Assembly (NCBI GenBank): GCA_037962975.1
Contig: CM075669.1
Location: 108,392,501 to 108,456,500, forward strand
Length of the DNA stretch: 64,000 nucleotides
DNA from: Clitoria ternatea
Lineage: Eukaryota; Streptophyta; Magnoliopsida; Fabales; Fabaceae
Direction: 5' to 3'
A program made the position numbers and the translations under genes. This document shows, in pieces, positions 60,423 through 64,000 of this stretch (position 1 is its first letter; every line of letters begins with the position of its first letter). A model generated the notes under the pieces. The model ran no database searches, had not been told where the DNA came from, and was given only the letters and a program-made list of their open reading frames with translations.

Positions 60423-61053
60423 TTTTATGTTTTAAATGCTCTTTTATTAAATCAGATAAAGAGAATGGTTAAAATATTTATGGGCTAGGGGTGCCAAAGA
60501 AATTATTATTTAAGGCTCAAAATGGCTATCAAAGGATAAATGCATTTTACCATGGTAAGCTTTTTGGCTCTAAGTTCTTGTGTTTACCAAAAATGTGCCT
60601 TGATCATGCTCTTGGATCCTCTGTATAATAACACAAATCAAAGAATCAAGCAAAACTAATTTGAAAGAAATTATGTCGAAACCCTCAAGTGTTTAAAGAT
60701 CTCTCAGCTCACTAGGTTTTCGAAATTAGCTTGATTATTAAAAAGAACATTGTAATTGGTTTTATCAAAATGCCTTAGTTGCAAAAGAATCGATTATTGA
60801 TGATTGAAAAATGGTTCATTATGTAAAAACTTCAAGCGTGTTAAATTTTCAATTCAAAAATTTGATCATTTTATTTTATTAAAAACACTTCTTTGTTATT
60901 TTAAAGAAAAGAAAATAATTATAAAATTACACCACACAAAAGAAAAATCAAATCATAGTAATATATAATTCAAACCAAAGTATTAAAATACCCAAGTAAA
61001 TATCAAACTAAATGTAAAAGAAGTAATAAAAATGCATAAAATAAACATGGCCC
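59759..61053 (-). other. Athila-like 3' internal non-coding region (copy 2)
   Basis: This is the counterpart of 52947-54243, with the same doubled purine tract and an AT microsatellite 2 bp shorter. No gene is recognised. Confidence 0.6.
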
Positions 61054-62367
61054 TCAGTCATCATCCTCCATATGCTCATCATCATCAACCTCTTCATCGA
61101 CATCACCCTCTTCATCTGCAGTGTCAGCCTGAGCTCCAGAAGGTCCACCTGCCTTAGGGTATGTGGGCCGGTCACCAAGCCAAGCTACATGAGCTGCAAA
61201 GTCGGCTGGTGTCATAAATGGTGCACTCTCGCCCTGTATCATGTATTGATAAAATGAATCATGTAAGTGAACATAGGCTCAGTGAGAAACAACCATTATC
61301 TGCATCATATGCTGATGTTCCACACTCATCCTAGAAAAACCCTCTGTAATAGTATATGTGGATGCTGGCTGTAGTGGTCTCCTCCTCCTCGGTCTAGGCT
61401 GAGCCTCCTGCTCAAGAGATGAAAGCTTGCACTGCTGAACAAAATAATCTCTGTTCACTAGAACCTTGGGGACTCTCCCCGAAGAACTAGTAAACTCAGG
61501 TGCTGGCACCTACACCCCTTGGCTTCTCAGTAAGGTAGAAATGGTCTGTGGAAAGGGTATAGGGCGATTCACTTTATTCCCAAGGGCATATAAGTGAATC
61601 TATTTGGATATGAGCTTGGCTATATCAATGGTATAGCCCTGAAGAATGGAATACAACAAGCAACATCTAACAACTGGTAGAGTAGAGAGGTGAGAAACTG
61701 AAGTGATATTATGGAGCATCAAATAAGACCATACTTGAGCCAAAGGAGTCATCTGGGTCCTCAACAGATTAGATGGAGTTCTATTAACCTTACTCAGGTT
61801 AAAATAGATTCCATCTTTACTCAAGAAGTGAACAACCTGATATAGGAAGTATCCTAAATCACCATCCTCAGTTGCAACCTTGTTTTTGTTTTCTTTCCAG
61901 AAACAAGTGTCGCTCTCGGGAGTAGGCTCCCAAGGATTACCCAGTAGGGCACTAATAGAATCTCTGTCGTAAGTGATATGCCTACCTCTTACCCAGCTGC
62001 TTCGTATCTGCCCAATGTTAGGCGAATCCTGGTGAGTTTGGTAGGCGTTTGCGTAAAACTCCATAACTAGGATGGGATTTCCCTTAGTGGATAAGGCAAA
62101 TAGTGTACCCCACCTTCTCCCCTGTATCTCTCGTATCAGCTCAGGATAAGCAATCACTCCCAGGTCTAGAACTCTCTCCCAGATAAGCCTCTGACCCTTA
62201 ATCTGGTGGAACCTAGCCCACTTTGCATCAGTCTTGAACCTAGTAGCGTCACGAGGTCCAAGCTACTCCTCCTCAATATGAGTATCAGGGTCCTTAGATG
62301 TGGTGTCAGTATCAGTGGTCCTTCTTCTCTTGGGACCAGTGGTAGGAATGAATTTTTTAGGAGCCAT
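61054..62367 (-). pseudogene. Athila-like third ORF, Transposase_32 ('putative plant transposon protein') type, broken
   Basis: One frame of 438 codons runs from ATG 62367 (MAPKKFIPTTGPKRRR, basic N-terminus) to the stop at 61054. The middle has EFYANAYQTHQD, SWVRGRHITYDRDSISALLG and a Leu-rich block (LSTLPVVRCCLLYSILQGY). This matches the plant Transposase_32-type domain. A basic PRPRRRRP stretch and a very acidic tail (EEGDVDEEVDDDEHMEDDD) follow. In-frame stops lie at 62263-62265, 61600-61602, near 61510 and at 61279-61281. On the minus strand it lies downstream of integrase and upstream of the 3' LTR, the place where Athila elements carry an extra ORF. The molecular function of this domain is not known to me. 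Confidence 0.75.
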
Positions 62368-63530
62368 CTGCAAAAGAGAATTATTTTATTTTAACAACAA
62401 ATATTTATTAAAAGAAAACAATTATCACTCAAACATGCAAAGTTTATAAGAAAATATCAAGCATAAAATAAATATCACTCATACATCACAATATTTTTGG
62501 TTTTTAATAGAAATTAATTCACACACACATATTTTTAGTTTTTCTTAGATAATTAAATATACAAAATAACAAATAATTCAGACAACAAATAAAACATGCA
62601 TATTTTTAATTTTTATAGAAATTTAAACAAAATTATATTTTACAATTTTATACAAGAAAATATAACAAACAATACAAAACAAGAAATGTTTTTGATTTTA
62701 AGAAAAACAAACAAAAATTCACACAACAATAAAAATAAAAAGAAATAAATTTTAAATTTTTTGTCATTTTCTTTCAAAAACATAAAAATATATTTAAAAA
62801 CATAAAAATTACGAAAAGTAAAACAGGGGCCTGACGCTACGCGTCAGCCTGTTTTGCCCATGCTACGCGTGGGCTCGCAGGTTTCAAATCCTAGAAAGAT
62901 GGGGTTATGCAACAGCAACCCCCTTCAATCACACATTCAATCAAAAACATATCATTTTACTTCAGCAATCAATTCCCAGTCGTTATCTATTCCTAATCCT
63001 AACCGTATGCAATTCTAAGAATTAAAAATCAAATGAACAGAGGAAAAGGAAAAGATAACTTACTTGGAGTTCTGAGAAATTGAAGAGAGAATATGGGAGT
63101 TGAGGGTTTAAGAGTATGGAGAAAATAGGGTTTCTGCAAAAATGAGACACAGGGAGGAAAAAGAGTTTAAATATGATGAATTTAGGCCTCCCTTTGTTTT
63201 TGGTTCTGTTTTTTTTAAAAACTGAACGCAGGTCCTGACGCTACACATGTATAGGACGCTACGCGTCAAGTTGAAAATCTTACTCCCACGCTATACGTGG
63301 TTGGGACGTTACGCGTGAGGTCCTAATTTCAATTTTCTTCAATTTTTAATTTTAAAACCCTTTTTCAGGCAATTTTTAAAACCCTTTTATTTTCAAAAAC
63401 TAAATTTTAATCCAAATTAAGTAAAATTTTTTTATTATTTAAAAAAAAAGAAATTAACACAAATGAATAATGGGTTGCCTCTCATTGAGCGCTTGATTTA
63501 CTATCTCTAGCTTGACATGCTGCACATCAC
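62368..63530 (-). other. Athila-like spacer between pol and third ORF
   Basis: This is AT-rich non-coding sequence with two clusters of ACGCTACGCGT-like motifs (62831-62876 and 63236-63322). It also holds C/T-rich and A-rich tracts. No gene is seen. Confidence 0.6.
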
Positions 63531-64000
63531 AGATTGGTTACATAACAGATGGTGGTGAGTCTGTTGATTTCACCACCTAGATATGGTTTCAATCTTTGCC
63601 CATTGACCATCTAACTTCTTTTGGAAGTTGGATCTTCAATCTCCACTGCTCCATATGGTTTAACTTCCTTTATCAGAAATGGGCCTGACTACTTTGATTT
63701 CAATTTACCAGGAAACAATTTTAATCTTGAATTAAACAGTAAAACTTGCTGACCTGGTATGAAGTGTCTTTTCTTTAATTTATTGTCATGGTAAGCTTTC
63801 ACCTTACTCTTGTAACATATGGATGACTCATAAGCATTGTTTCTTATTTCCTCTAACTCAAGTAACTGCAACTTCCTTTTGTCAGCTGCTGCATTTGGAT
63901 CGAAGTTGAGAAATTTTAATGCCCAATATGCCTTATGTTCCATCTCTACTGGAAGATGACAAGCTTTTCCATAGATCAGTTGAAAAAGGGAAAGGCCAAT
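63531..64000 (-). pseudogene. pol: Athila-like integrase C-terminus, continues past the right edge
   Basis: On the minus strand the window edge enters integrase at LSLFQLIYGKACHLPVEME. HKAYWALKFLNFD, LELEEIRNNAYESS and GQQVLLFNSRLKLFPGKLKS follow, the conserved end of Athila integrase. A GPF-type module (SGPFLIKEVKPYGAVEIED, then NGQRLKPYL) continues to about 63560. A stop at 63689-63691 sits just before SGPF where the family has Trp, and another TAG follows near 63625. The catalytic core and RT lie outside the window. Confidence 0.85.

Larger units (their letters stand above)
54832..61641. repeat. 6.8-kb tandem duplication, copy 2 (6810 bp)
   Basis: It has the same order as copy 1: AT-rich DNA, long-LTR fragment (about 56012-57922), unassigned DNA, Athila LTR, internal region and ORF end. 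It is 2 bp shorter than copy 1 because of the AT microsatellite (about 60387-60418). At 61641 it continues without a break into the rest of the Athila-like element, so copy 2 holds the original right junction. Confidence 0.95.

Overview
This is a repeat-dense window of a dicot plant nuclear genome. The mix of elements would fit a legume, but that is only an impression. There are no bacterial operons, tRNAs, rRNAs or CRISPR arrays. I see one apparently intact host gene: a beta-carbonic anhydrase of eight coding exons (253 codons) on the minus strand, 10664-22331. Its second intron has been enlarged to about 7.5 kb by a GC-richer retrotransposon-like insertion (about 15213-20250). That insertion carries a gag-like reading frame and no reverse transcriptase.

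Left of the gene (1-10211) are a minus-strand LTR fragment with tandem repeats, a Ty3/gypsy element with one broken gag-pol frame and a truncated left LTR, and a heavily decayed Ty1/copia pol ending in its 3' LTR. Right of the gene, a copia LTR (about 24548-41900) is split by a 16.3-kb CACTA (En/Spm) transposon at 25015-41279.

The CACTA element is the most interesting part. It has matching CACTACTAAAAA ends, exactly periodic 37-bp subterminal repeats, and remnants of both transposase genes on the minus strand. On the opposite strand it carries pieces of host genes: a WEB1-like coiled-coil gene joined directly to a piece of a P-type Ca2+-ATPase gene, plus an unrecognised coiled-coil fragment. 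An Athila-like gypsy element inserted into its transposase gene. A later deletion appears to have removed the Athila 3' half together with the transposase core.

From 42 to 48 kb there is a Tat/Ogre-like leader fragment and a long LTR, probably solo, inside a Stowaway-like element. From 48020 to 61641 lies a near-perfect 6.8-kb tandem duplication that includes the 3' LTR of another Athila-like element on the minus strand. That element continues to the right edge with a Transposase_32-type ORF, broken by stop codons, and the integrase C-terminus.

The layout records successive nested insertions, deletions and duplications around one conserved enzyme gene. Family assignments come from motifs read in the translated sequence; no database search was run.
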